Below are positions 8,874-17,380 of a stretch of DNA of 64,000 bases, piece after piece (position 1 is the stretch's first letter; every line of letters begins with the position of its first letter). Position numbers and translations under genes: made by a program. Under the pieces are notes generated by a model. The model did no database searches, was not told where the DNA came from, and was given only the letters and a program-made list of their open reading frames with translations. Source of the DNA: Chloroflexi bacterium bin125. GTDB lineage: Bacteria > Chloroflexota > Dehalococcoidia > Bin125. The stretch is taken from positions 1 to 64,000 of the forward strand of contig MPNM01000010.1 of NCBI GenBank assembly GCA_002239025.1, written 5' to 3'.

Positions 8874-10505
8874 TCAGTTGTCGTCATCCGTGGAGCTGTC
8901 TCCGTCTCCGCCGTCATCCGAGTCGTCGCCTTCTGTGTCGACGTCGGTGCTTAGATAGCGGTCCTGGATTTCCTGCGGGATCAACGCATTGGTCACCCGT
9001 CGCATCTGTTCAGCGTCGGCGATCTGAGGATCAATCAGAATCGTCATGCCATTGAAGAGCGTGACTGGGTCGAGTCTCATGCGGTCAATCAACAACGAAC
9101 CCATGACGCCCAGGTAGGTTTGGACGAGTGGGTGGTCGTAGATGGCGAACATGATCTTGCCCTCTTCGACCCACTTGGCGAAGCCGAGGTTGAAGCCGAA
9201 CGTGGCCAACGGAATCTCCGGGTTGGGCCATTGCGCGAAGAGGATGCTGAGGCCGACCGAGTCGGAGAGTGCCATCACCGCACCGATGTCTTCTTCAGCG
9301 GCGCGTTCGAGCACAGCTTCAGTGGCATTTGCGCCTTCGTAGTTCCAGGTTTCAACGTCGCCATTGGCATAGGTCGCAGCGAGACCTTCACAGCGCTCAG
9401 TGAGACCGACGTTGTTCTTCTCGTGGATGACACAGAGGATTGTGCCCTCAGTGCCTTCCTTGTTGAACTGTTCACCAGCGATCTCTCCGGCGCGGCGGTC
9501 GTTGAGGCCGATGTGGAAGCTGGAGCCAACCTCAGCGGCGGCATGCGCGCCGGAGTTGAACGACATCACGGGGATCCCTGCGTCCGTGGCTTCAGCGATC
9601 GCCGGGGCGAGCTCGTCGGTAGAAACCAAGGTGGTGGCGATGGAGACGGCACCGTCTTCGACACACTCACGAATCGCTTCGGCCTGATCTGCAACGTCGC
9701 CGTACGACTGTGCGCGCATATTGATGCCGAGCGCAGCGGCCGCTGTCGTTGCCGAGTTCGAGGCGAGACCCCAGAAGAGGTCTCTGCCACCGTGGCTAAT
9801 CATGCAGAAGAGGTCATCGGCGGCAGGCAGTCGCGGATCGACCGTTTCGAGCCAGTAGTGCACCCAGGTCCAGCCAAGGTCTGGATTGTTGAGCAGGATG
9901 TGATCGCGTGCGAAGACGGCTGTCTCAAGCAGTTGAAATGACGTAGCCATGATTTGCGAGATTTCACCGCCCAGTAAGCGGCGCTCCACCTCATCGGCGA
10001 CAAAGTTGTAATCATCCGATTCGATGACTTCGACGCCGGTCGCGAAGGTCTCGCCGATGCCATCGCATAAGGCGCGCATTGCAGTCACGTTGGAGTCAAC
10101 CAGGCAGAGGACAGGCGGCAGCGTCTCTACGTCGTCCTCTGCGTGATAACGCCAGAACAATCGTTGACCGAGGCGCCGGCCGCCATCGGACAGTTCAGCG
10201 CGGTACCCCTCATCGATGCGCTCCGCTCGTGTGACGAGGTCAAACGCGACCGGTGAGCTGTACTTCACCTTGCCGGATTCGGAATCGGCAGCAAGGAAGC
10301 GGAGCTCAGGCCGTTGCGTCTCGCCCCATGCTCCGTCGTCGCCGCGCTGCTGCAGGCCGATCTCGACGCGGCCGTCATCGAGCCGCACAGCGGCCACACG
10401 AACCTCCAGTTCTTCGTCTTCGTTTCCGTGTCCCACGGCCCAGACGCCTCCCAGGGCGGCTGCGCCGATGAGTGCGCCCAGCGCGAGCAGAATCAGACTA
10501 CGCAT
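8874..10505 (-). CDS. Substrate-binding protein, periplasmic-binding type 1 fold (sugar/BMP-like), paralogue A
   Basis: Exported binding protein of 543 residues. It begins with a hydrophobic segment (residues 3-23) that acts as signal anchor, then a unique region of about 100 residues (VRLDDGRVEIGLQ), and then a type 1 periplasmic-binding domain with features of the RbsB/BMP class (SHGGRDLFWGLA, SIATTLVS, MSFNSG, LCVIHE). The last 25 residues are a very acidic Asp/Ser/Gly tail. It shares architecture and many segments with the gene just upstream, so the two arose by duplication. No permease or ATPase lies nearby, so a sensor or chemoreceptor-partner role is as likely as transport. The leader has AAAGG before ATG. 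Confidence 0.85.
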   Translation of the reverse strand: MRSLILLALGALIGAAALGGVWAVGHGNEDEELEVRVAAVRLDDGRVEIGLQQRGDDGAWGETQRPELRFLAADSESGKVKYSSPVAFDLVTRAERIDEGYRAELSDGGRRLGQRLFWRYHAEDDVETLPPVLCLVDSNVTAMRALCDGIGETFATGVEVIESDDYNFVADEVERRLLGGEISQIMATSFQLLETAVFARDHILLNNPDLGWTWVHYWLETVDPRLPAADDLFCMISHGGRDLFWGLASNSATTAAAALGINMRAQSYGDVADQAEAIRECVEDGAVSIATTLVSTDELAPAIAEATDAGIPVMSFNSGAHAAAEVGSSFHIGLNDRRAGEIAGEQFNKEGTEGTILCVIHEKNNVGLTERCEGLAATYANGDVETWNYEGANATEAVLERAAEEDIGAVMALSDSVGLSILFAQWPNPEIPLATFGFNLGFAKWVEEGKIMFAIYDHPLVQTYLGVMGSLLIDRMRLDPVTLFNGMTILIDPQIADAEQMRRVTNALIPQEIQDRYLSTDVDTEGDDSDDGGDGDSSTDDDN

Positions 10506-10628
10506 ATCGCAAGGACCTTTCTCTGTGTCTCAGTGTCGTCATGAGCGTGGTCGGCTGAAGTCACGCATAGGCGGGCGGCGTGTCCCTCGCCGCCCGCTGT
10601 TCCGGGCTTGAGCCGACAACTGCAACTG

Positions 10629-12143
10629 CTACTCAATCAGCGACTCACGCAGGGCTTGCATTGCCTCGGCGTCGGTGACCATCGGCTTGATCAACAACTG
10701 CGTGCTGTTGAAGTAGCCGGTCGGATCGACACGCAGACGCTCGACAAGTAGTGAGCCCACCGCGGCCAGATACGGCTGCAGTTCCGGATGGTCGAAGATC
10801 GAGAACATCATCCGGCCCTCGGACACCAACTCGCTGATCAAGCGGGTCCAACCGAACGTCGCCGCGGGCACGTCGGCGTCGGAAAGCCAGATCACGATGC
10901 GCACGGCTACTCCGCTGTCAGAAGAGAGCGCCAGGACTGCGTCGACATCGCCTTTCGCAATGCGAGCGTCAAGTTCCTCGACCACGGTGTCGTTGCTAGT
11001 CGGGCTCCAACGCTCGACGGTTCCGTTGAACTGCTCCTCGAGCCCGTCGCAGCGGTCGTGTAGGCCGATGTTGTTCGGCTCGTGGATCACGCAGAGTGCG
11101 TTGCCCTCAATGCCGCGAGCATTGAACTCGTCACCGGCCAGGCGGCCGCCTTCGCGATCGTCGAGTCCGATGTGCAGGGCGGCGCCTACGTCCGCCGCGA
11201 CTTCGGCGCCGGAGTTGAACGAGATCACGTGGACTCCGGCGTCGATCGCTTCGCGGACCGCCGGCTTCAGGACATCGGGCTCAGCCAGCGTCGTGGCGAT
11301 GGAGACGGCGCCGTCGGCGACGCATCGGCGAATGGCGTTGGCCTGGTCGGCGGCCACGGCGTAGGCCTCGGTACGGACGTCGATGCCCAGGGCGCCGGCA
11401 GCGGCCACAGAAGACTCGGAAGCCAGGCCCCAGAACAGGTCATCCTCTGCGCCGTGGCTGATGATGCAGTGCAGATCGTCGGGATCGGGCAGCTGCGGGT
11501 CGATCAATTCGATCCAGTAGGTGCCCCGCATCCAGGTGCGATTCGCCTCCATCGTCTGGTCGATGATGTCGGCAGTGGGAATGCTCGTGGCAAAGTAGCC
11601 GGCCAGATCGCCGTCCTCGCGAATCACGGTATTGATCTGGGAGCGGAAATCTTCGTAGTCGCTAGCTTCGAGGCGCTCAACCGGGACGCCGTAGCCGGAC
11701 TCGAACCCATTGCAGAGTTGGCCAATGCCGGGATGATTGAGGTCGTCGATGCAGAGCATCTTGGGCAGATCCTCTGTCGGCAGAGCAAAGCGCTCCGCGA
11801 ATCGAGCACCGATGTCCACACCGGACTCGTGTAGGTATGCGCCGTAGTTGGCGGCGACGGTTTCGTGTCGGCTGTCAGTGTCAACAACGATCACGGAGCT
11901 CTGCAACTTCATGCCGGGCTCGGTATCGGCCGGCAAGAAGCGCAGTTCCGGATACTGCGGCTCGCCCCACGTGCCGCTCGCCTCGAGATGCCGAAGCCCA
12001 ACTTCGACACGACCGTCGTCGAGTCGCTCGACTACGATTCGGACCTCAACGTGTCCATCAGTTTCACTGGAAGTCGCCCAGACCGCTCCCAGAGCAGCCA
12101 CACCGGCAACCATGCCCAACAGGAGCAATATCAATGTCCGCAC
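10629..12143 (-). CDS. Substrate-binding protein, periplasmic-binding type 1 fold (sugar/BMP-like), paralogue B
   Basis: A 504-residue paralogue of the following gene with the same order: membrane anchor at residues 3-23, the region beginning VVERLDDGRVEVGLRH, then a type 1 periplasmic-binding domain (ISHGAEDDLFWGLAS, SIATTLAEPD, VISFNSGA, LCVIHEPNNIGLHDRC). It lacks the acidic tail. GTG at 12143 is chosen because the next residues (RTLILLLLG) match the paralogue's start (RSLILLALG) and AAGGG lies eight bases upstream; the frame stays open a further 60 codons upstream with non-coding composition. The two genes are 123 bases apart and probably co-transcribed leftward. Ligand unknown. Confidence 0.85.
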   Translation of the reverse strand: MRTLILLLLGMVAGVAALGAVWATSSETDGHVEVRIVVERLDDGRVEVGLRHLEASGTWGEPQYPELRFLPADTEPGMKLQSSVIVVDTDSRHETVAANYGAYLHESGVDIGARFAERFALPTEDLPKMLCIDDLNHPGIGQLCNGFESGYGVPVERLEASDYEDFRSQINTVIREDGDLAGYFATSIPTADIIDQTMEANRTWMRGTYWIELIDPQLPDPDDLHCIISHGAEDDLFWGLASESSVAAAGALGIDVRTEAYAVAADQANAIRRCVADGAVSIATTLAEPDVLKPAVREAIDAGVHVISFNSGAEVAADVGAALHIGLDDREGGRLAGDEFNARGIEGNALCVIHEPNNIGLHDRCDGLEEQFNGTVERWSPTSNDTVVEELDARIAKGDVDAVLALSSDSGVAVRIVIWLSDADVPAATFGWTRLISELVSEGRMMFSIFDHPELQPYLAAVGSLLVERLRVDPTGYFNSTQLLIKPMVTDAEAMQALRESLIE

Positions 12144-12299
12144 TTGACAAGCCCTTTCTATCTGAACCGAGACAGTGTTGCCGCATATCTTATCGGGAAC
12201 CTCTATTGTTTCCTCAATTGATCCGCGACAACGCCTATCCTGCCGTCGTCTATTGGCACTTGCACACTTCCGCATTGGGAGATCTGAGAGGCTGAGAAC

Positions 12300-13106
12300 A
12301 TGGCTGGAGCACTTGAGGGACAAGCAGCGTTGATCACGGGTGGAGCCAGCGGTATCGGCGCGGCCTGCGCAATTCGGTTCGCCCAGGAAGGCGCGGATGT
12401 CCTCCTGGCGGACCTGCTACCCGACCGTTCCGCGGACACCGTCGCCGCAGTGGAAGCGGAAGGGCGGCGCGCTGTCGTCGTCGCTTGCGATACGTCGACC
12501 GAAGCCGCAAACGACGCTGCGGCACAGGCATGCGTTGATGAGTTCGGTCGACTGGACATCGTGGTCGCCGCGGCTGGGATATCGAACGCCGAGTACGTCT
12601 CGGGCGAAACCACGGAACTGGGAGAGGATCCAACGGCCTCATACATCGCCAACCAGAACGTGGAGCACTGGGAGAAAGTGCTGGCGGTCAACCTAACCGG
12701 CGTGATGATGACAGACCGCTCGTGCGCGCGGAAGATGATTGAGCTGGGCAATGGCGGATCGATCATCAACATCGCCTCAATCATGGCCAAGTTCCCGCAA
12801 CCGGGGGCGGCCAACTACTGCGTCTCGAAGGCGGGCGTCTGGATGCTGACCAAGGTGCTGGCGCAGGAACTGGTCCAGGACGGCATTCGCGTCAACGCGA
12901 TCGGTCCGGGCTTCATCGAGACGCCGATGACGGCGGCGATCTCAGGTCACGAGGAGCTGAACCAGTGGGTGCTGAGCATGACGCCGATGCGCCGCTTCGG
13001 TCAGCCCGAGGAGATCGCCAAGGTGGCCTGCTTCCTGGCCTCGGACGAGGCGTCGTATGTGACGGGTGAGATCATTCATCCCGATGGCGGCTGGTTCACG
13101 GAGTAG
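12300..13106 (+). CDS. SDR family oxidoreductase with altered NNAG motif
   Basis: Short-chain dehydrogenase/reductase of 268 residues. TGGASGIG spans 13-20, S160, Y173 and K177 form the catalytic set, and D38 suggests NAD. The normally conserved NNAG is AAAG at 90-93, losing the Asn that stabilises the central sheet. There is an insertion of about 20 residues (100-125) before the active-site strand. It is divergent from the binding-protein pair and 161 bases before the M20 gene, with a repeat between. A GAGAGG sequence lies upstream of ATG. Substrate unknown. Confidence 0.9.
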   Translation: MAGALEGQAALITGGASGIGAACAIRFAQEGADVLLADLLPDRSADTVAAVEAEGRRAVVVACDTSTEAANDAAAQACVDEFGRLDIVVAAAGISNAEYVSGETTELGEDPTASYIANQNVEHWEKVLAVNLTGVMMTDRSCARKMIELGNGGSIINIASIMAKFPQPGAANYCVSKAGVWMLTKVLAQELVQDGIRVNAIGPGFIETPMTAAISGHEELNQWVLSMTPMRRFGQPEEIAKVACFLASDEASYVTGEIIHPDGGWFTE

Positions 13107-13181
13107 CAGCAAACGCCTACCTAATTGGGAACCTGTCGTGGACGGGGAGACTACCAATCACCTGTTGGGCGTAGGCAACGA

Positions 13182-13228
13182 GGACCCCCTCAGCCTGCGG
13201 CAGCTCCCCCTGCAAGGGGGAGCAAAGA
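13182..13228. repeat. Short G/C-run palindromic repeat (family A, short form)
   Basis: CCCCCTCAGCC...GGCAGCTCCCCC followed by TGCAAGGGGGAGC; the CTCCCCCTGCAAGGGGGAG part is a hairpin. It belongs to the intergenic family described in the findings. Confidence 0.85.
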
Positions 13229-13267
13229 GACTTGGGTCGATGCGCAGAAGTTTGAAGGAAGGCTCAA

Positions 13268-14449
13268 ATGTCGCTCTGGGACATCGCTTCGGAAACGATA
13301 GATGCGGCGTCAGAGTCGTTGCGGGCTCTGAGCCTGGACATTCACTCGCATCCCGAAGAGAACTACGAGGAAGTGCATGCGCACGCGGCGCTGACCAGCT
13401 TTCTGACCGATGTCGGATTCGACGTGACGCCCTCGGCGTATGGGATGGATACGGCGTTTGAGGCGACACGTGGATCGGGCGGGCCGACGATTGCCGTGCT
13501 CTGCGAGTACGACGCACTGCCTGGCATCGGTCATGCCTGCGGACACAACCTGATCGCGATCTCGGGCGCGGCGGCTGGATTGGCCGTGGCCAACGCGTTG
13601 GAGCGCGAGGGCGTTGAGGGAACGGTGCGCGTGCTGGGCTCTCCGGCTGAAGAGGGAGGCGGCGGCAAGATTCGCCTGATCGACGAGGGCGCGTTCGAGG
13701 ATGTCGGCGCGGCGATGATGATTCATCCCGGCACAGGCGACATCGTCTATCCCTTCGTGCTAGCGATCGACACCTGTTTCGTCGAGTTCCGAGGCAAGAA
13801 CGCTCACGCGGCGGGCGCTCCGTGGGAGGGTCGCAATGCACTCGATGCGCTGGTGCTGGCCTACCAGGCGATCGCGCTGCTGCGTCAACAGTCGCATCCG
13901 ACGGTGCGGATCCACGGCAAGATTCACCACGGCGGCGACAAGCCCAACATCATCCCCGACTACGCACAGGCCGAGTTCTACGTCCGTGCGCCGCAGGAAG
14001 ATCGACTTGACGAGATGATTGGGCGGGTTGAGGACTGCTTTGCCGGCGCGGCCCAGGCAACAGGCTGCGAGTGGTCGGTCGAATGGCAGGCAGGGGAGCG
14101 TTACAGCAACATGGCGAGCAACGGGCCGTTGGCCGAGGCCTACGGACGGCGCTGGTTAGACCTGGGCGTTCGAGCAGCCGACCTGGACGGCAGCATCCAG
14201 GGCAGTTTCGGCTCGACCGACATGGGCAACGTGTCGCACGTCGTCCCGTCGATCCACCCGATGTACCACATCCCCCACGAGAGCGGGAACCACACGCCGC
14301 AGTTCACAGCGGCGGCGGGATCGCCGGAGGGTCATGAACTGACGTTGACCGCAACCAAGGCGATGGCGCACACGGCGCTCGACTGGCTCACTGATCCTGA
14401 TCTGCGGGATCGTGCATTGGCCGACTTCGAATCAACCCACAGAGACTGA
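13268..14449 (+). CDS. M20 family metallopeptidase / amidohydrolase (AbgB-like)
   Basis: Zinc-dependent amidohydrolase of 393 residues, cytoplasmic, expected to split an N-acyl amino acid or a dipeptide-like amide. D82 in CEYDALPGIGH and H93 in GHACGHN are metal ligands, and the general-base Glu pair follows in SPAEEGGGG near 125. The dimerisation domain spans about 185-300. The GHACGHN form is typical of the AbgB / amidohydrolase branch rather than of ArgE or DapE. A GAAGGAAGG ribosome-binding site precedes ATG. It is 11 bases before two VOC genes, so the three form one operon. Exact substrate unknown. Confidence 0.9.
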   Translation: MSLWDIASETIDAASESLRALSLDIHSHPEENYEEVHAHAALTSFLTDVGFDVTPSAYGMDTAFEATRGSGGPTIAVLCEYDALPGIGHACGHNLIAISGAAAGLAVANALEREGVEGTVRVLGSPAEEGGGGKIRLIDEGAFEDVGAAMMIHPGTGDIVYPFVLAIDTCFVEFRGKNAHAAGAPWEGRNALDALVLAYQAIALLRQQSHPTVRIHGKIHHGGDKPNIIPDYAQAEFYVRAPQEDRLDEMIGRVEDCFAGAAQATGCEWSVEWQAGERYSNMASNGPLAEAYGRRWLDLGVRAADLDGSIQGSFGSTDMGNVSHVVPSIHPMYHIPHESGNHTPQFTAAAGSPEGHELTLTATKAMAHTALDWLTDPDLRDRALADFESTHRD

Positions 14450-14460
14450 GGAGACCAACG

Positions 14461-15087
14461 ATGCTCGATCACATCGTTCTGGCGACGCCCGACGTGCAAG
14501 CGACCGTAGACGAGATCGCAGAGGCGATCGGGATACGAGCCGGTGTCGGCGGGCGATTCACTGAGATGGGCGCCTACAACCATCTGCTCGCGCTACAGGA
14601 CGGCGCATACCTGGAGATCATTGGCCCCGATCCCGACCACCAGGGCGGGGGATCGATGCCGTTCGGCATGGACAGGCATTCCAACCCAGCCGCCCATATC
14701 GCGCACTGGTGCTGGAAGGGCAACGAGCGAATCGACGAACTTGCTGCGACCGCCAAGTCAGCGGGCTACGACCTCGGCGCGGTCGTCCCGCTGGGACGCG
14801 ATCTGCCGGACGGTGGTCGCCTGGACTGGCGGCTCACAATCGGTACCTGGCCGCCTCATCTGGGCGGATTGATCCCCTTCCTCATCGACTGGGGGGATGC
14901 TCCGCATCCCTCCACGACCGCTGTCCAGGGCGCTAGCCTCGCATCCTGGCACGGCGAGCACCCCGACCTCGACGCCGTCCGGGCCGCCCATCGCTTGATG
15001 GACATCGAGATTGAGTTGCGCGAAGCCGACGAGCCCGCCCTGGTCGCCACGTTCCAGGGACCCGATGGCTCGATCACCTATCGCTAG
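14461..15087 (+). CDS. VOC family protein, glyoxalase-like (PF13468 type), copy 1
   Basis: A 208-residue protein starting LDHIVLATPD, the first metal-binding strand of the vicinal oxygen chelate fold, and containing YLEIIGPDPD, the Glu strand. Length and layout fit the Glyoxalase_3 group (one long chain holding paired VOC modules). It lies 11 bases after the amidohydrolase and 11 bases before its own paralogue, in one rightward operon. A GAGGAG sequence precedes ATG. These proteins bind a metal and act on unknown hydrophobic or oxo substrates; no reaction can be assigned here. Confidence 0.85.
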   Translation: MLDHIVLATPDVQATVDEIAEAIGIRAGVGGRFTEMGAYNHLLALQDGAYLEIIGPDPDHQGGGSMPFGMDRHSNPAAHIAHWCWKGNERIDELAATAKSAGYDLGAVVPLGRDLPDGGRLDWRLTIGTWPPHLGGLIPFLIDWGDAPHPSTTAVQGASLASWHGEHPDLDAVRAAHRLMDIEIELREADEPALVATFQGPDGSITYR

Positions 15088-15098
15088 AAGGGCCTGCC

Positions 15099-15728
15099 AT
15101 GCTGGATCACATCGTTCTCGCCACGCCCGACGTCCAGGCCTCGGTCGCTGAAATCGAAGCTGCAATCGGCCTGCGCCCCGAGCTCGGCGGGCACTTTCCC
15201 GGTCGCGGCGTGTACAACCATCTACTTGCGTTGCAGGACGACGCCTACCTGGAGATCATTGGCCCGGACCCGGACCAAGCTAATCATGAAGGAACGCTGC
15301 CCTTCGGCATGGACGATTTCGGCGATAAGGGCGTACATGTGCCGCATTGGTGCTGCAAGGCCGGCGCCGAGATTAACAGTCGAGTGGCAGCAGCCAAGGA
15401 GGCCGGCTACGACATCGGCGAGGTGCAGCCGTTAGGCCGCGTGCTTGCTGACGGGACGAGGCTCGACTGGCGCCTGACTCGTACCATCTGGCCGCCACTG
15501 CTGGGAGGCCTGATGCCCTTCCTGATCGACTGGGGCGACGCCCGGCATCCGTCGTCGACGGCGGTCAAGGGCGCGAGCCTGGTGTCCTGGCACGGTGAAC
15601 ATCCTGATCTGGATGAGGTGCGTCGCGGGCACGAAGCGCTTGGTGTTGAGCTTGAGCTTCGTGAAGGCTCGACTCCTGCGCTCGTTGCGGTGCTTGAGGG
15701 TCCGAAGGGCCAGATCACGCTGCGATAG
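15099..15728 (+). CDS. VOC family protein, glyoxalase-like (PF13468 type), copy 2
   Basis: A 209-residue tandem paralogue of the preceding protein; both share LDHIVLATPDVQA at the start, YNHLLALQD, YLEIIGPDPD, FLIDWGDA and SWHGEHPDLD. The two differ mainly in the central loop, where copy 1 has a GGGSMPFGMDRH loop and copy 2 NHEGTLPFGMDD. The pair arose by a local duplication and may form a heterodimer or have split substrates. A repeat element begins 14 bases after its stop. Confidence 0.85.
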   Translation: MLDHIVLATPDVQASVAEIEAAIGLRPELGGHFPGRGVYNHLLALQDDAYLEIIGPDPDQANHEGTLPFGMDDFGDKGVHVPHWCCKAGAEINSRVAAAKEAGYDIGEVQPLGRVLADGTRLDWRLTRTIWPPLLGGLMPFLIDWGDARHPSSTAVKGASLVSWHGEHPDLDEVRRGHEALGVELELREGSTPALVAVLEGPKGQITLR

Positions 15729-15741
15729 CTGAACTGAGACC

Positions 15742-15941
15742 TCCCCTTGCAAGAGACTCATGCATATCCTCCGATTCCCCTCTCCCCCCCTTGCGAAGGG
15801 AGATGTCACAGAGTGACAGAGGGGGTGGTCGGCTGGCGACGACCAGATAGGGCCAATAGGCAGGGAACCCCCCTCTGCCTTCGGCATCTCCCCCCGCAAG
15901 GGGGGAGAAGGGGAGTTATGCATCAATCTCTGCCAGGGGGA
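15742..15941. mobile_element. 200-bp MITE-like palindromic element, copy 1 (family A, long form)
   Basis: The ends are imperfect inverted repeats: left TCCCCTTGCAAGAGACTCAT, right ATGCATCAATCTCTG then CCAGGGGGA. Inside are two hairpin units around a unique core (GTCGGCTGGCGACGACCAG). A copy about 92% identical lies at 18656-18854 in the same orientation. No open frame with coding character is present. Absence of a transposase and the terminal inverted repeats make it MITE-like. Confidence 0.75.
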
Positions 15942-16040
15942 GGAAAGAGCAGGGCCAACACTTACCCTTGCAAACGCGATCAACGGGATCGGAGCGCTAG
16001 CTTTCCATTTGAAAGAACGAGCGCGAGAAAGGATTGAGAC

Positions 16041-17099
16041 ATGAAACTGGGACTGGCGCTGGGTTACTCCGGGGCGAATATGACGCTGCCGGTCGATATG
16101 GTTCGCAAGGCGGAGGCGCTGGGCTATGACTCGGTCTGGACCGCGGAGGCGTATGGCTCCGACGCGTTCTCTCCGCTGGCTTACCTGGCCGCGGTGACGG
16201 AGAAGATTCGGCTTGGTACGGGCGTGATCCAGTTGGCTGGTCGAACACCGGCCAATGCGGCGATGACAGCCGCGACGATCGACGCGCTGGCCGGCGGGGA
16301 CCGCATGATCCTGGGCCTCGGCGTGTCTGGCCCGCAGATTGTCGAAGGCTGGTACGGACAGCCCTGGGGCAAGCCGAACACGCGGATCCGCGACTACGTG
16401 GCGATCATCCGCAAGATTCTCGCCCGTGAGGAGCCGGTCACGCACGACGGCAAGGAGATTGCCTTGCCCTACGAGGGACCGGGCAGCGCCGGGCTGGCCA
16501 AGCCGCTCAAGTCGATTCTGCACATGAATCCCAACATCCCGATCTGGCTGGGCACCGGCACAGAAATGAATGTGCGGATGACCGCCGAAATCTCCGAAGG
16601 CTGGCTGCCCCTGGGCCTGACGCCGTACAACGCCGACATGTTCGTTCCCTGGCTCGAGGAGGGGTTCAAGCGCTCGGAAGCGAAGACGGGCGAGCCGAAG
16701 TGGTGGCCCGACTTCGAGGTGCAGACATCGGCCGAGGTCGAGATCACCGATGACCTGCGCGACGCCTTCCGCAAGATGAAGCCAAACGTCGCGTTGTACG
16801 TCGGCGGAATGGGCGCGCGCAGCGTCAACTTCCACAAGATGAGCATGATTCGTCGCGGCTACGGCGATGCGGCGGAACGCATCCAGGAGCTCTACCTGGC
16901 GGGCCGCAAGGGCGAAGCCATCGAGGAAGTGCCCGAGGAGTTCCTCGACGAGCAGGCGCTGCTCGGTCCGCCGGCAAGAATCCGCGAGCGCTACCAGGCC
17001 TGGGCCGACAGCTACATCACCGGTCTGACCGTCAGAACCAACCAGGAGGAAGCCGTCGAGCTGATGGGCGAACTGGCGAAGGAGTCGTCGGGGGTGTAG
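16041..17099 (+). CDS. LLM class F420-dependent oxidoreductase
   Basis: Luciferase-like TIM-barrel oxidoreductase of 352 residues. It opens with KLGLALGYSGANM, then AEALGYDSVWTAEAYGSDAFS and EKIRLGTGVIQLAGRTP, the pattern of F420-dependent members related to methylene-tetrahydromethanopterin reductase. The insertion GLGVSGPQIVEGWYGQPWG is characteristic of this group. AAAGGA seven bases before ATG is a good ribosome-binding site. It sits alone between two repeat-rich gaps. F420 use is a family inference; some relatives use FMN. Confidence 0.9.
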   Translation: MKLGLALGYSGANMTLPVDMVRKAEALGYDSVWTAEAYGSDAFSPLAYLAAVTEKIRLGTGVIQLAGRTPANAAMTAATIDALAGGDRMILGLGVSGPQIVEGWYGQPWGKPNTRIRDYVAIIRKILAREEPVTHDGKEIALPYEGPGSAGLAKPLKSILHMNPNIPIWLGTGTEMNVRMTAEISEGWLPLGLTPYNADMFVPWLEEGFKRSEAKTGEPKWWPDFEVQTSAEVEITDDLRDAFRKMKPNVALYVGGMGARSVNFHKMSMIRRGYGDAAERIQELYLAGRKGEAIEEVPEEFLDEQALLGPPARIRERYQAWADSYITGLTVRTNQEEAVELMGELAKESSGV

Positions 17100-17140
17100 A
17101 CGCTGTCGATTGCAACGTTGACAACGCCAGCCCTCTGCTC

Positions 17141-17238
17141 CGTCATACCCGCGCTTGCCGCGGGTATCTCGCCGCGTCCTGCACTCACCACTGCGCTGCG
17201 GGCAGCGAGATTGCCGCGACGGAGCGCGGCAATGACGG
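17141..17238. repeat. Paired REP-like palindromes (family B)
   Basis: CGTCATACCCGCGCTTGCCG at 17141 folds with CGGGTATCTCG, and a related palindrome (CGAGATTGCCGCGACGG) with GCGCGGCAATGACGG ends at 17238 in inverse orientation. This is the widespread REP type seen in many bacteria. It follows the LLM gene and may stabilise its mRNA. Confidence 0.8.
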
Positions 17239-17380
17239 AATGGTGGCTGTTGCTAGGGTCAATGAATGAACAGGATCCCTCCGCGCAGAGGCACGCTTGC
17301 GGTTGGAGTGGCTCGGCAACGGAAGAGGCAGATCCCCGCGTGAAGCAGGGAATGGAGCACCAGAAGTGCGCAACTGACCG

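Noticed and set aside
12144-12149. TTGACA as a -35 element for the SDR at 12300
   Set aside because: No -10-like hexamer lies 16-18 bases downstream, and the site is just upstream of the GTG of the gene on the other strand.
15432-16835. A 467-codon antisense frame across the VOC gene, repeat and LLM gene
   Set aside because: It reads through a MITE-like element and two real genes on the other strand; no family pattern.
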